Assembly (NCBI GenBank): GCA_031177845.1
Contig: JAPSGG010000085.1
Location: 1-6,625, forward strand
From: Chromatiales bacterium
GTDB lineage: Bacteria > Pseudomonadota > Gammaproteobacteria > JACCYU01
DNA length: 6,625 nt
Reading direction: 5' to 3'
The translations under genes and the position numbers were made by a program. Under the pieces are notes generated by a model that was not told the DNA's origin, did no database searches, and was given only the letters and a program-made list of their open reading frames with translations. This document shows positions 6,606 to 6,625 of this stretch, in pieces (positions within the stretch are counted from its first letter, which is position 1; each line of letters opens with the position of its first letter).

Positions 6606-6625
6606 GTACGCAGTGTAATACCGCC

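Overview
This window holds a fatty-acid beta-oxidation gene cluster read entirely from the minus strand. In transcription order, right to left, it contains: the remains of a small two-helix membrane protein gene; an intact 26-residue membrane microprotein; a membrane-anchored FadE-type acyl-CoA dehydrogenase; a FadN-type 3-hydroxyacyl-CoA dehydrogenase/enoyl-CoA hydratase fusion; and a thiolase that runs off the left edge. The high GC, the E. coli-style FadE with a bacterial-type C-terminal domain, and the gene set suggest a gammaproteobacterium. The genus cannot be read from the sequence. The dispersed palindromic repeats resemble those common in environmental proteobacterial genomes, which is recall rather than a search result.

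Layout: 1-955 thiolase, 3' end missing. 956-1161 is a 206-bp gap filled by a nested inverted-repeat element (element A). 1162-3537 is the dehydrogenase/hydratase. 3538-3637 is a 100-bp gap that, with the last ~120 bp of fadE, carries a second inverted-repeat element of the same flavour (element B). 3638-6178 is fadE, with a GTG start. 6179-6272 is a 94-bp leader containing a 12-bp perfect palindrome. 6273-6353 is the microprotein. 6353-6605 is a broken small membrane-protein gene disrupted by an in-frame TGA and an exact 26-bp tandem duplication.

How the genes work together: FadE oxidises acyl-CoA to trans-2-enoyl-CoA at the membrane. The fusion enzyme hydrates this and oxidises it to 3-ketoacyl-CoA. 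The thiolase then releases acetyl-CoA and a chain shortened by two carbons. All core catalytic residues of the first two enzymes are visible. For the thiolase only the nucleophilic Cys half is inside the window.

I see no new enzymatic system. The points of most interest are structural. Both intergenic junctions of the operon are occupied by related palindromic repeats. One of them supplies the last ~40 codons of fadE, and the other ends a few bases before the thiolase start. At the right end a small membrane-protein gene pair is caught decaying.
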